64,000 nt of DNA from Chitinophagaceae bacterium (GCA_014379345.1 JACMLY010000150.1:62001-126000); one strand, 5' to 3'; numbered from the stretch's first letter, positions 17,118-26,331 are shown. The notes: generated by a model not told the origin, from the sequence alone. Made by a program: numbers and translations.

Positions 17118-18515
17118 ATGAGTGAAACATCCTCCTCTTTTAAGGCAAAGAGCACCATTAAAGCCGCAGATCTTGACCACCGGCATAAGGTGAATTTTAA
17201 TATCGGAAAATACAATGCAACTGTTCCTTTTGGAAAAAGTCAGTTTATTGAGGTAACAAGTGCCAGAGAAAAAGCAAAGAATGTGAAATGGCGCGCCCTG
17301 GAAACACTCGATCAGCAATTGGAAACATTCGAGGCTAACTTAGCAAAGCGAGGCGGTAAAGTGATATGGGCCGAAAATGCTGAGCAGGCCCTGGAAGAAA
17401 TAATGAAAATATGCAGGCAGAAAAACTGCCGCACTATTGTGAAGAGTAAAAGCATGGTAACGGAAGAAATTTATCTCAATAAATTCTTGCAGAAACAAGG
17501 AATCGAAAGCGTGGAAACGGACCTTGGAGAATATATCCAGCAACTCGACGATGAGCCTCCTTATCATATTGTCACGCCTGCCATGCATAAGAGCAAAGAA
17601 GATATTGCCAAACTTTTTGTTGAAAAACTGAATACTGCTCCTAATTTATCACCTGAACAGCTCACATTAGTAGCTCGGGAAAAATTACGCGAGAAATACA
17701 TGGAGGCCGAGATCGGGATTACCGGCGCTAATTTTATTATTGCTGATATTGGTGGCATCGCAATTTCTGAAAACGAGGGTAATGCCCGCCTGAGCTGTGC
17801 ATTTCCAAAAACACATATTGTGGTGGTTGGATTGGAAAAAGTTCTTCCTTCCATTAATGATCTTGCATTGTTTTGGCCATTGCTCGCAACCTACGGAACA
17901 GGGCAAATGATCACTTCATACAATTCCATCATATCGGGGCCAAGGCAACCCGGCGAAACAGATGGGCCTGAAGAAATGTATGTGATCCTGCTAGACAATG
18001 GCCGTACAAATATACTCGCTAATACTAAAGCCAGGGAAAGCCTGTATTGTATTCGTTGTGGGGCTTGCCTGAATGCCTGCCCGGTTTATAAAAATATTGG
18101 TGGCCATGCTTATGAAACCACTTACAGCGGCCCGATCGGTGCAGTCATTACACCGCATTTAAGAGAAATGGGAGAGTGGAAACATCTTAGCTACGCATCC
18201 TCATTGTGCGGCAATTGTACAGAAGTATGCCCTGTTAGAATTAACCTTCATGAATTACTGTTGGAGAACCGCCACGAAGCCGTTGATAACGGCAATTCAA
18301 CATGGAGCGAAAAATTGGCATGGAAAGTATGGAAAAAAGCCAGCCTTAGCAGAGGCATGATGAATATGGGAAATGGTGCATTAAAGAACTGGTTTGTGAA
18401 TAAGGTTTTCAAAGATTGGACAGCGCATCATGGAAATTTGAATTTTTCTCAGAAAACATTTAATGAAATGTGGAAAGAAAAAAATTCTAAAAGCCAATTG
18501 GCCATTCCGAAATGA
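17118..18515 (+). CDS. lutB: LutB/LldF-type iron-sulfur oxidoreductase
   Basis: 465 aa. N-terminal LUD domain (about 60-290, with ITGANFIIADIGGIAISENEGNARL) fused to a ferredoxin-like region: CIRCGACLNACPVYKNIGG and, further on, CGNCTEVCPVRINLHELL, i.e. ligands for two [4Fe-4S] clusters, then a C-terminal helical segment. In Bacillus, LutB forms with LutA and LutC an L-lactate dehydrogenase complex. Here lutA is not nearby; a separate LutC-like protein is encoded at 46342-46989. The lactate role is taken from the family; the partner arrangement in this genome is inferred. Ends at a perfect palindromic terminator. Confidence 0.9.
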   Translation: MSETSSSFKAKSTIKAADLDHRHKVNFNIGKYNATVPFGKSQFIEVTSAREKAKNVKWRALETLDQQLETFEANLAKRGGKVIWAENAEQALEEIMKICRQKNCRTIVKSKSMVTEEIYLNKFLQKQGIESVETDLGEYIQQLDDEPPYHIVTPAMHKSKEDIAKLFVEKLNTAPNLSPEQLTLVAREKLREKYMEAEIGITGANFIIADIGGIAISENEGNARLSCAFPKTHIVVVGLEKVLPSINDLALFWPLLATYGTGQMITSYNSIISGPRQPGETDGPEEMYVILLDNGRTNILANTKARESLYCIRCGACLNACPVYKNIGGHAYETTYSGPIGAVITPHLREMGEWKHLSYASSLCGNCTEVCPVRINLHELLLENRHEAVDNGNSTWSEKLAWKVWKKASLSRGMMNMGNGALKNWFVNKVFKDWTAHHGNLNFSQKTFNEMWKEKNSKSQLAIPK

Positions 18516-18546
18516 ATAACAGGTCAGCAATTGCTGACCTGTTATT
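18515..18546 (+). terminator. Palindromic terminator after lutB
   Basis: A 32-nt perfect palindrome, AATAACAGGTCAGCAA and its reverse complement, begins at the last base of the lutB stop codon and is followed by TTTATTATC. Confidence 0.9.
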
Positions 18547-18564
18547 TTTATTATCATTGCACGA

Positions 18565-19899
18565 ATGCTTCTATTCTATGCCGAAAATATAACCCCGAGA
18601 CTCCTTTACATCATTGATTTTTTCAGCAAACAATTATTCACTCAGCCCATAACCATAACATCGGATATTTCAGCATTCAGAAAGTATGATTTGCCTAAAC
18701 TGAACTATTCGCAGTACGAAACCGGAGCAGAAGAATTTTATATTCAGAATACAAATCTTTTGTTTGAAACGGATATTCGGACTCAGCTGATTGATTGTTT
18801 TGAAATTAATTTTCATAAGGCTTTTTTTGAGACCGGAGGTGATATTCCCTTTGATGTTTTTGCCGCAAGCTTTTATCTCCTCTCGCGATATGAAGAATAC
18901 CTGCCGCATCAAAAAGATGAGTATGGCCGGTATGCGCACAACAACGCCCTGGCATTTAAGGAAAATTTTCTGCATCTGCCATTGGTTAATATCTGGTTAG
19001 ACGAATTGAAAGAAGCATTGAGACAAAAATTTCCAAAATTGATTTTCAAGACAAACCAGTTCAAATGCATCATTTCTTATGATATTGATATAGCCTATTC
19101 GTTTTTGCACAAGGGAATGCTAAGAACCCTCGGCGGGCTCGCAAAGTCTTTCCTAAATGGCAAATGGGGAGTTCTAAACGATCGCATCAAAGTGTTAAGG
19201 GGCAAAAAGAACGATCCCTTTGACTGTTATGAATGGCTTGATGCTTTGCATTTATACTGTCGGCTAAAGCCTTATTATTTTTTTCTTGTTGCCAGGAGTA
19301 CCGGCAAGTATGATAAAAATATTTCTACTGATCAAAAACCGTTTTATGAACTGATAGAATATTATGCCAGCAAATATGAAACAGGCATTCACCCATCCTG
19401 GCAAACCGGGGAGGATATTGCTTTACTGACAGAGGAATTGGAATGGCTTGAAATTGTAGCAGATAAAAAGATCATTTGTAGCCGGCAGCATTATATCCGT
19501 TTTACATTACCCCAGACCTTTCGGCATTTATTACAGGCGGGCATTAAAAAAGATTTTTCGATGGGGTATGGATCAATCAATGGTTTTAGAGCTTCTGTGT
19601 GTTCATCATACTATTGGTACGATCTGGAGAAAGAAGAAAAAACAAATCTTGAATTATTTCCATTCTCCTATATGGATGCTAACTCTTTTTATGAACAGAA
19701 GAATTCTCCACAGCAGGCATATCATGAGTTGATGCAGCAATACGAGATCGTAAAGAAGCTAAATGGTCTTTTTATCTCCATTTGGCATAATAACATACTC
19801 GGTACTGACCAGCAGTATAAAGGCTGGCCTGAAATGTTTGAGCTGTTTATGAAGGAAACTGTATACTGGGATGCATACTACAGCGGGCCTTTAGAATAA
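18565..19899 (+). CDS. Polysaccharide deacetylase family protein
   Basis: 444 aa. The N-terminal 150 residues (DIPFDVFAASFYLLSRYEEY; the DUF7033-type module) precede a deacetylase-like barrel: CIISYDIDIAYSF has the catalytic Asp pair region, GIHPSWQTGED a metal His, SRQHYIRF and SMGYGSINGFRAS the barrel motifs, and FISIWHNNILG the distal His. Such proteins remove acetyl groups from surface or capsular polysaccharide; the substrate here is unknown. No signal peptide is visible, so it is probably cytoplasmic. It lies behind a terminator and is likely transcribed on its own. Confidence 0.8.
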   Translation: MLLFYAENITPRLLYIIDFFSKQLFTQPITITSDISAFRKYDLPKLNYSQYETGAEEFYIQNTNLLFETDIRTQLIDCFEINFHKAFFETGGDIPFDVFAASFYLLSRYEEYLPHQKDEYGRYAHNNALAFKENFLHLPLVNIWLDELKEALRQKFPKLIFKTNQFKCIISYDIDIAYSFLHKGMLRTLGGLAKSFLNGKWGVLNDRIKVLRGKKNDPFDCYEWLDALHLYCRLKPYYFFLVARSTGKYDKNISTDQKPFYELIEYYASKYETGIHPSWQTGEDIALLTEELEWLEIVADKKIICSRQHYIRFTLPQTFRHLLQAGIKKDFSMGYGSINGFRASVCSSYYWYDLEKEEKTNLELFPFSYMDANSFYEQKNSPQQAYHELMQQYEIVKKLNGLFISIWHNNILGTDQQYKGWPEMFELFMKETVYWDAYYSGPLE

Positions 19900-19911
19900 G
19901 AGTAATTCTCC

Positions 19912-20022
19912 CCTCTGTGCCTTCCCTCCTGTACCTCTGAGGTTATATCTCTTCGCATTCGAAGACTTCTTAGTTGTAAGACATAATTTAAACACTGAGA
20001 TAACGGAGGGAAGGCACAGAGG
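19912..20022. repeat. Long-armed inverted repeat (18 bp arms), CCTCTGTGCC type
   Basis: Arm 19912-19929 (CCTCTGTGCCTTCCCTCC) is the exact reverse complement of 20005-20022; the 75-nt loop has a further weak pairing (GGTTATATCTC with GAGATAACG). The left arm and loop contain near-repeats of CCTCTGTG/CCTCTGAG. A T-run follows on the plus strand, so it may terminate the deacetylase gene. One of a set of intergenic inverted short-unit arrays in this window. Confidence 0.8.
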
Positions 20023-20057
20023 CGCCTTTTTAAGATCATGTGGGTTATAAGAACAAA

Positions 20058-21011
20058 CTAAACCCGGGCTATTTCTTTTTCTATGCGATGACCCTTTAAT
20101 GAGTGATTAATAAGGTATACTCCTAACAGGGTAATAATGCCTCCCAGAGCAATAAAAACGGTGAGTTTTTCACCGAAAAGCATTGCTCCAAAACTTACAG
20201 CAACAACTGGATTTATGTAAGCATAAATAGAAGTTTGCTCAGCGCTCAAATGCTGCAACGCATATAAGTAAGCAACGAACGAGATGACCGAGCTGAAAAT
20301 AACAAGATAAGCTATTGATGCCCACGATTGCCATGGGATATTTTTTAATGGGATAGATATATTGGTGGGTTCGCAGATTGCGAGAATAATTATTCCTGAA
20401 ATTACCATCTGTAATCCGAAGCTGAAATAAGGATTGAAAGATTTTGCATGTTGTTTGGTATAAATAGTGCCAAATGCCCACGACCAAGTGGCAGCAAGCG
20501 AAAGAAGTATCCCCAGTAAAAAACCTGCATTCAGAAAGTCGTAGAGATGTTCGTAAAAAATCACGCAGATGCCTGCGAATCCAAGGATAAAACCCATAAT
20601 AGCCTTGGCCGGCATTGATTTCTTATTACTGAATAAGCCGATAACTACCATCCATAAAGGGAATGTGGCGCCGATGATTGATCCCAGTCCTGCTGAAATA
20701 TATTTTACTCCCCAGGTTGAAAGCGCATTGCTTAACATGAAATTCAAAAAGCTTAATATTAATATAGGCCGCCATTCTTTTCCTCTTGGCCAAACCCGTC
20801 CTTTACTCATAAAAAATGCAATGTAAAGAATCCCGCCGGTCAATTGTCTTATCCCTGCGAGTTGTAGTGCAGGCATATGCCTAACACCTTCTTTCGACGC
20901 AATCCAGGTAGTACCCCAAAAAAAGCAGACCAGTCCCAAAGCAAGAAACGCTTTAAAACGTGTTCCACGGTTTTTAATGAATGATGGGTAAAGATTTTTT
21001 AAGGTAAGCAT
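20058..21011 (-). CDS. EamA/DMT-superfamily transporter
   Basis: 317 aa with ten predicted transmembrane helices in two EamA repeats (about 19-150 and 165-300). GLVCFFWGTTWIASKEGVRHMPALQLAGIRQL at 26-57 is the typical first repeat start and AYINPVVAVSFGAMLFGEKLT lies in the second. The family exports amino acids, nucleosides or other small metabolites; the substrate cannot be told from the sequence. Monocistronic as far as can be seen; purH on the same strand lies upstream, 153 bp away. Confidence 0.9.
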   Translation of the reverse strand: MLTLKNLYPSFIKNRGTRFKAFLALGLVCFFWGTTWIASKEGVRHMPALQLAGIRQLTGGILYIAFFMSKGRVWPRGKEWRPILILSFLNFMLSNALSTWGVKYISAGLGSIIGATFPLWMVVIGLFSNKKSMPAKAIMGFILGFAGICVIFYEHLYDFLNAGFLLGILLSLAATWSWAFGTIYTKQHAKSFNPYFSFGLQMVISGIIILAICEPTNISIPLKNIPWQSWASIAYLVIFSSVISFVAYLYALQHLSAEQTSIYAYINPVVAVSFGAMLFGEKLTVFIALGGIITLLGVYLINHSLKGHRIEKEIARV

Positions 21012-21164
21012 AACCGGGAGATCTGGTATTTTGTGATAATGTTTTATCGAAAATTCCTTCTTACTAAAATGCCCGGGTTTAAATTAAGGAAGTATGTTTT
21101 ATGCCGGAAGAAATTGTTTCCTATGCAACATTTCAGCAATCCAAACATCTGGGTTTTCCGATGT

Positions 21165-22676
21165 TCAATGCCTGAAATGTCTCACCCCTGTCAATACCAT
21201 TGCCAGGTTATTTTCTTTACAATATTCGATAGAATCATTATCGCGAACAGATCCTCCAGGCTGAATGAATGCGGTGATGCCTTCGGCATGTCCCATTTTA
21301 ACGCAATCATTAAAAGGGAAAAATGCGTCGGATGCCATCACTGCTCCCTGCAGGCTAAAATCAAACTGCTTTGCTTTTTCGATAGCATGCCTCAAAGAGT
21401 CTATCCTGCTTGTTTGCCCGCAGCCCTTTCCGATCAATTGTTTGTTTTTTACGAGCGCAATTGCGTTCGATTTTAAATGCTTGCAAAGAATATTTGCAAA
21501 ATTCAGGTCCGATTTTTCTGAATCGCTTGTTTCTTTTGCTCCCACTTCTTTCCAGTCGGCATAATTTACAGTGTCCGTATCCTGCACCAAAACCCCATTC
21601 AAAACGGTTTTGATCATCGATGCCGGTGCCATCAGATCGGCATGGCATTGTAATAAAATGCGGTTCTTTTTTCCTTTTAATAGGTGTAATGCATCAGCTG
21701 AAAAACCTTGCGCAATCAATACTTCAAAGAAAATTTGGCTGATGCTTTCTGCTGTAGCTTTATCAATGACACCATTGCAAACAAGCACTCCTCCAAAGGC
21801 AGATTCGGGATCGCCTGACAGGGCGTCTTTCCACGCCTGATGCAGTGCAGGCCTTGAAGAGGCCCCGCAAACATTGGTATGTTTAATAATGGCGAAGCTG
21901 ATCTCATCGAATTCTCGTATTAACTGAATGGCAGCATCAATGTCTACCAGGTTATTGTATGAAATTTCTTTCCCATGCAATTGGGTAAAAGTTTTATGCA
22001 GGTCTCCATAAAATGTTGCATTCTGATGTGGATTTTCACCATATCGCAATGATTGCTTAGGTGATTGATTAAGTATCTGAATAGGCTGATCTCGGTTAAA
22101 ATAATTGCTGATAGCGATGTCATAATAAGCGCATACTTCAAATGCCCAGGCAGCAAATTGCTTTCTGTCTTCCAGGGAAGTTGCGCCGGCTTTTTCAGTG
22201 ATCACATTTTCAATAGCCATATATTGTTTAGTAGATGCCACTATTACAACATCATTATAATTTTTAGCGGCTGCACGGATAAGCGATACACCGCCGATAT
22301 CGATCTTTTCAATAATTGTTTTTTCTTCATTCGTTCCTGCGAGTGTCTCCTCAAACGGGTACAGGTCAACTATTACCAGGTCTATTTCCGGAATATTGAA
22401 CTGCGTCATCTCCTGTACATCTGTTTCATTATCCCTCCTTCCCAAAATCCCTCCGAAGACGGCAGGGTGTAAGGTCTTAACCCTTCCGCCCAAAATGGAA
22501 GGATACGTAGTAAGTGTTTCAACAGGGGTTACCGGTATATGCAATTGCTCAATGAATTTTTGAGTGCCCCCGGTGGAATAAAGTTTCACCCCTAAAGTAT
22601 GAAGCTGTTTAACAATCGTTTCCAGTCCATCTTTATAATAAACTGAAATCAATGCTGATTGAATTTTAGTGGTCAT
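21165..22676 (-). CDS. purH: Bifunctional AICAR formyltransferase / IMP cyclohydrolase
   Basis: 503 aa from ATG at 22676, giving the usual start MTTKIQSALISVYYKDGLE; an ATG 17 codons upstream would add an unlikely leader and lies in a hairpin. Catalyses the last two steps of IMP synthesis. IMP cyclohydrolase part about 1-200 (STGGTQKF, LGGRVKTLHPAVFGGIL, DLVIVDLYPFEETL); AICAR transformylase part with RYGENPHQNATFYG and IKHTNVCGA, and KGCGQTSRIDS and GGSVRDNDSIEY near the end. Its promoter seems to lie directly after comEC (22770-22778), with a leader of about 90 nt holding an 11-bp hairpin. Confidence 0.97.
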   Translation of the reverse strand: MTTKIQSALISVYYKDGLETIVKQLHTLGVKLYSTGGTQKFIEQLHIPVTPVETLTTYPSILGGRVKTLHPAVFGGILGRRDNETDVQEMTQFNIPEIDLVIVDLYPFEETLAGTNEEKTIIEKIDIGGVSLIRAAAKNYNDVVIVASTKQYMAIENVITEKAGATSLEDRKQFAAWAFEVCAYYDIAISNYFNRDQPIQILNQSPKQSLRYGENPHQNATFYGDLHKTFTQLHGKEISYNNLVDIDAAIQLIREFDEISFAIIKHTNVCGASSRPALHQAWKDALSGDPESAFGGVLVCNGVIDKATAESISQIFFEVLIAQGFSADALHLLKGKKNRILLQCHADLMAPASMIKTVLNGVLVQDTDTVNYADWKEVGAKETSDSEKSDLNFANILCKHLKSNAIALVKNKQLIGKGCGQTSRIDSLRHAIEKAKQFDFSLQGAVMASDAFFPFNDCVKMGHAEGITAFIQPGGSVRDNDSIEYCKENNLAMVLTGVRHFRH

Positions 22677-22700
22677 ATTACCGAATCTTTTAATAGTTAT

Positions 22701-22746
22701 GCCGCAAATCCTTTCTTTAGCATGCATAGTAAGTCAGGATTGCGGC
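22701..22746 (-). promoter_or_regulatory. Hairpin in the purH 5' leader
   Basis: GCCGCAAATCCT (22701-22712) pairs with AGGATTGCGGC (22736-22746), 11 pairs with one bulge, in the leader between the presumed purH start site and the ATG. It is not followed by a T-run. It could be a purine-control element or only a processing/stability hairpin; it does not match a purine riboswitch I can recognise. Confidence 0.45.
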
Positions 22747-22769
22747 AAGCATCTTTGTACAGAGAAGGC

Positions 22770-22778
22770 GCAAACTTA
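22770..22778 (-). promoter_or_regulatory. Bacteroidota -7 element for purH
   Basis: Minus-strand TAAGTTTGC is an exact match to TAnnTTTGC, two bases beyond the comEC stop codon and about 95 bp before the purH ATG. No obvious -33 TTG could be fixed (it would lie inside comEC). Confidence 0.5.
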
Positions 22779-22780
22779 AA

Positions 22781-24895
22781 TCAATTCATATTCATGACAA
22801 AAGCTCCTTTCTCGGGAACTGAATAGTACGGAATATTAAATTTTTCGCAGTCGGTTTTCCATTTTTCTATCTTCCATGAAACATTGGATGCATCGAAAAT
22901 GATTTTTTTGCAGTTAAAAATGACAGCGATTTCGCTGATAGAGATCTGGGGGTTTTTGGAAATGATAATAATATCCGTACTGATCTTTGCGCTTCCGGAA
23001 ATCCTTGTCAAAGGTTTTTCAACCAGAATAATTTTCTTTGAAACGAACAGGAAACACCTACCATCATTAAAAAGGTCAGGCAGCGAATCTGCTCGCCGTA
23101 TTTGCTGTGCAATTCGGGCAGGTTTAAGATGAAAATTTTGCAGGATATCATCTGTAAGAACGATGCTGTCTCCTTGAAACCAATAGTTACGACCTTCTAT
23201 AAAGTCGATAGACTGGTGCAGTGGAATATTATAAACGATCAATCTGTGCCGATCGGTGATGAGCATATTTGAATGGATTCTGTGTATTCCAAAAAGCAAC
23301 ACACCTGATAATGCAACAATACATGCCAATTTTTTCACATTGAGCAGCCATACCGAAATACTGATAATTGTCATGTACAGAAAGAAAAGTTGTAAAATGT
23401 CGATCTGAATATTCTCCCAGGTAGAAAATGGCAGACTATCAATGCGTTCGATAAATGTATTCATGAGTCGTATTGACCAATACAATAGCCAACCAATTAT
23501 TTTTGATATTTCCTGTAGCGGGAAAACCACACATAACAATAGCTCGCCTAAAAGGATGATGCTCGATAATGGAACAGCAATAAGATTTGTTATAAAAAAA
23601 AGCGTGGGAAACTGATGAAAGTAGTAGAGACAAATCGGGGTCGTTAGTACCTGAGCCGCCAATGTCACTGCGTTCAATTTCCAGATAGTATCTAGTATCT
23701 TATTCCGGATGAACCACCAGTTATAGAATGGTTTCATGAAAATGATAATGCTTAACACCGCGGCATATGATAACTGGAATCCGACATCCCACAGCCAGAA
23801 TGGATTATAGGCCAGCAACAGGAATGCTGAAGCAGACAGGCTGTTGTACACGGATATTTTCCTGGAAATGCTCTCCCCCAGAATAATAAAAGTAAACATC
23901 ACGGCAGAACGCAATACGGAAGGAGAACCACCTGCCAGCAGGCTAAACAGCCACAAGCCTGCAACTATAAGAACAGCTTTAAGCCACAATATTTTTTTTC
24001 GCTTTGTGAGAAGATGTAACAAGCGTGCTAATATCCAATAGATCAGACCTACGTGTAAACCGGAAATAGCGATGATGTGTACCACACCCGTATTGCTATA
24101 CGATTGAATAAGATCTTTATCAAGATCATCTTTATACCCAATCAATAACGCTTCAGCAAGACCCGCTTCTTTATGTCCCGGAATATTACTGCGCAGGATA
24201 TTGACGATGCTTTTTCTTACATCAAAAAGGAACTGGCGGAAATGATTTATCGTTTTCCCATTCAGAATTTGATATTCTTCCGGTTTCAAATACACCTGGT
24301 AATAAATTTGTTGAAAGGAGCAATATTCTCTGTAATTGAAGCTCCCGGGATTTCCAGTGTTTTTTATTGGCTGCAGCCTTTTTTTGAAAACAATCCGGCT
24401 TCCATAGCCCGGGTGAGAGCCGCCTGCATGGTAAGTTGTTATTGAACTATCCTTTTGAAAATAAATAATGATTTTTCCGGTAGCCTGATGCGAAGAGTTT
24501 TTTGTTTCTATGGTTTCTACCGAGGCAATCGTTTTGAAGGATTTCGCTTTCTCAGCCAGCGGTTCTTCCAATTTTGCTATTAGTATTGCACTATCGGTAT
24601 AAACCCTGGTTATACAATTGGCATTTTTCGAAGCGTCTTTAAGGAACATAACTAAGGCGCCTGCAAAGAAAAGAGTAGTGTGTAACAAAAACCCGTAAAT
24701 CCAATATCTCCTGAACTGTTCATCAATATTTTTAAATGAAAACAGCAGAAGGCCGATAATAGAAATGCTTATGCCTGTACAAGCTTGTAATACTGTCCAT
24801 TGAAAATTTTTTTGTGCCAAAATGCCAAAAACAAAAGGAATAAGCAAGCGCAAAAACGGTGCTTCTTTCCAAACAGGAATGGGGGTAAATGACAT
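22781..24895 (-). CDS. comEC: ComEC/Rec2-type DNA uptake channel protein
   Basis: 704 aa. N-terminal membrane part and DUF4131/OB region (about 1-215), then the Competence domain (about 235-520), a polytopic channel with EALLIGYKDDLDKDLIQSYSNTGVVHIIAISGLHVGLI as its signature at about 242-279 and PVWKEAPFLRLLIPFVFGI at the start of the protein. It forms the inner-membrane channel for transforming single-stranded DNA. The C-terminal metallo-beta-lactamase domain found in many ComEC proteins is reduced: no HxHxDH motif is present in the last 150 residues. comF and radA in the same window support natural competence. Confidence 0.92.
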   Translation of the reverse strand: MSFTPIPVWKEAPFLRLLIPFVFGILAQKNFQWTVLQACTGISISIIGLLLFSFKNIDEQFRRYWIYGFLLHTTLFFAGALVMFLKDASKNANCITRVYTDSAILIAKLEEPLAEKAKSFKTIASVETIETKNSSHQATGKIIIYFQKDSSITTYHAGGSHPGYGSRIVFKKRLQPIKNTGNPGSFNYREYCSFQQIYYQVYLKPEEYQILNGKTINHFRQFLFDVRKSIVNILRSNIPGHKEAGLAEALLIGYKDDLDKDLIQSYSNTGVVHIIAISGLHVGLIYWILARLLHLLTKRKKILWLKAVLIVAGLWLFSLLAGGSPSVLRSAVMFTFIILGESISRKISVYNSLSASAFLLLAYNPFWLWDVGFQLSYAAVLSIIIFMKPFYNWWFIRNKILDTIWKLNAVTLAAQVLTTPICLYYFHQFPTLFFITNLIAVPLSSIILLGELLLCVVFPLQEISKIIGWLLYWSIRLMNTFIERIDSLPFSTWENIQIDILQLFFLYMTIISISVWLLNVKKLACIVALSGVLLFGIHRIHSNMLITDRHRLIVYNIPLHQSIDFIEGRNYWFQGDSIVLTDDILQNFHLKPARIAQQIRRADSLPDLFNDGRCFLFVSKKIILVEKPLTRISGSAKISTDIIIISKNPQISISEIAVIFNCKKIIFDASNVSWKIEKWKTDCEKFNIPYYSVPEKGAFVMNMN

Positions 24896-25007
24896 AAGAC
24901 AATATAAGACCCGACTTTGAGGGCTTACAATACTATAATAGTATGAAAAACTATGTTTTTGTTATTGGCCAAACAACATAAATATTTGCTGTTTATGACG
25001 CTATAAA

Positions 25008-25109
25008 ATGGTAAAAGATCTACCAGCGACCATAAATGAGGAGGAGGTGAAGCATGCAATTTTCATAAATTTTATATCGGGCTGGGAGAAAAATTCAGAA
25101 CATCTTTAA
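25008..25109 (+). CDS. Possible 33-residue protein
   Basis: ATG at 25008 opens a frame of 33 codons (MVKDLPATINEEEVKHAIF, then a hydrophobic/aromatic patch and an acidic end) closed by TAA. Codon use looks protein-like, but no homologue is known to me and no promoter is clear. It may also be a decayed fragment in the 290-bp gap between comEC and the DinB-like gene. A short GAGGAGG stretch lies inside, not before, the frame. Confidence 0.25.
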   Translation: MVKDLPATINEEEVKHAIFINFISGWEKNSEHL

Positions 25110-25185
25110 TCAGGCAAATAGATAACCTGCAAAGGAACTTATAGAATTTGGTAAGCGTGACAGGTCCGGTTTCGAAAGCCGTTAA

Positions 25186-25659
25186 TTATGATAATAATTT
25201 TTTTACGTAGGCAATCTGCGCCAGATGATAAATATCATGTTGTATCAATCCATTCAGTAAAAAACGGAAATTATATTCCCGGTAATCTACTTTCTCTTTT
25301 AAAAAAGCATCGTCCTTATCTCTCAACAGTTCAAATATGCGGTCATGGGCGGTTTTAAATTGCTCCAAAGCATTTGCCCAGGTATGAATATGCGGATCGA
25401 TAAGTCTCCAATCCATTTGTTCGAAATCATCCATATCTGATTCAACATCCTTTTGCAATCTTTTTACTGTGAACTCTGCCCAGGTGATAATGTGGTATAA
25501 AAGCTCGATAAGGGAATGTGAATTGCCACCGGGTTTAGTGTATGCCATCACCGGATGAATTTCATTCAAAATTGCATAGACCGGCCTTCCGAACCATGGA
25601 TTGCCATCGAGTACATTTTGAAGATTATTAATGATTGATCTCACTTCGCTATTCATCAT
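25186..25659 (-). CDS. DinB family protein (putative metal-dependent hydrolase fold)
   Basis: 157 aa four-helix-bundle protein. The three metal-binding His are seen in ELLYHIITWAEF (about 52), and in LIQHDIYHLAQI (about 139 and 143), the DinB/YfiT pattern. Some members are bacillithiol or mycothiol transferases, others have no known activity; which applies here cannot be told. Starts MMNSEVRSI; upstream on the same strand lies a repeat region and a small membrane protein gene, so probably a single-gene transcript. Confidence 0.85.
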   Translation of the reverse strand: MMNSEVRSIINNLQNVLDGNPWFGRPVYAILNEIHPVMAYTKPGGNSHSLIELLYHIITWAEFTVKRLQKDVESDMDDFEQMDWRLIDPHIHTWANALEQFKTAHDRIFELLRDKDDAFLKEKVDYREYNFRFLLNGLIQHDIYHLAQIAYVKKLLS

Positions 25660-25729
25660 ACTAAATTATAAAGTACTTATCATATGAAGTATCGGATTCT
25701 AAATTCTTTATAATTACAGATAAATAATT

Positions 25730-25850
25730 CTATGTTCCTTCTATGTTTCTATGATCCTATGTGGTAAAAAAACTCTTGCATAGTTTTGAAGATCCCCTAA
25801 TTAAACCCAATTTGCCATATAGGATCATAGAAACATAGAAAGGCACATAG
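25730..25850. repeat. Inverted array of CTATGNNN octamers
   Basis: Left arm 25730-25764 contains CTATG at about 8-bp spacing (CTATGTTT CTATGATC CTATGTGG). The right arm 25815-25850 is its reverse complement with two substitutions and one 1-nt gap over 35 positions. Loop about 50 nt. It lies upstream of the DinB-like gene and downstream of the small membrane protein gene, next to a separate 22-bp-stem terminator. Confidence 0.85.
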
Positions 25851-25867
25851 AAAGTCCGATTGGGATT

Positions 25868-25923
25868 GAAATTAAATAAATAAGGAGAGTCGTACTGACG
25901 GCTCTCCTTATTTATTTAATTTC
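25868..25923 (-). terminator. Long-stem terminator after the 66-aa gene
   Basis: GAAATTAAATAAATAAGGAGAG (25868-25889) is the exact reverse complement of 25902-25923, and four more pairs close the stem to a tetraloop. It lies 11 bp after the stop codon of the small minus-strand gene. Confidence 0.85.
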
Positions 25924-25933
25924 AGGCTATTTA

Positions 25934-26134
25934 CTACAGAGGATTAGATCCATTTTGATTGCCTGGAGTGACTTTCTTGCCGAACATATTTTCAAGTCCG
26001 CCAAAGTTTTTATTCAAGAGATCTTTACCTTTTTCTATCAGGCTATTTTTTTGTTCCGGTGTCATCTTGGAATACTTATAATATCCAAATGCAGCCAGCC
26101 CGGCCAAAAGTAATCCCGTTTTATTTCTTAACAT
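25934..26134 (-). CDS. Small membrane-anchored protein, function unknown
   Basis: 66 aa: MLRNKTGLLLAGLAAFGYYKYSK gives one short N-terminal membrane helix, then a KNSLIEKGKDLLNKNFGG helix and a Asn/Gly-rich end. The start of the mature part (SKMTPEQKNSLIEKGKDLL) resembles YtxH-like small proteins found beside Bacteroidota housekeeping genes. Its own strong terminator and a spaced upstream region support a real gene. No function can be given. Confidence 0.7.
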   Translation of the reverse strand: MLRNKTGLLLAGLAAFGYYKYSKMTPEQKNSLIEKGKDLLNKNFGGLENMFGKKVTPGNQNGSNPL

Positions 26135-26278
26135 AACTGATATTTTTAGAGTTATTAATCATTTTACATGAATAGCTCTAATAAATATCATACCGCAAAC
26201 AATTCAGTTAATAGTAAGAAGAATTTTCAAACAATACAATGGCATTGTGAAGGATTTTCCCCATCAATTTCTGCCAAA

Positions 26279-26307
26279 CAGAAAGCCGGCACTTAACCGG
26301 CTCTCTG
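26279..26307 (-). terminator. Terminator downstream of carB
   Basis: Minus strand CAGAGAGCCGG / CCGGCTTTCTG, 11-bp stem with one mismatch and a 7-nt loop (26279-26307), located 25 bp after the carB stop codon. Confidence 0.7.
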
Positions 26308-26331
26308 TTATTTGGTCAAACTAAACCATTT

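Noticed and set aside
21033..21476. 147-codon plus-strand frame at the purH 3' end
   Set aside because: Mostly overlaps purH on the other strand and lacks a recognisable domain.
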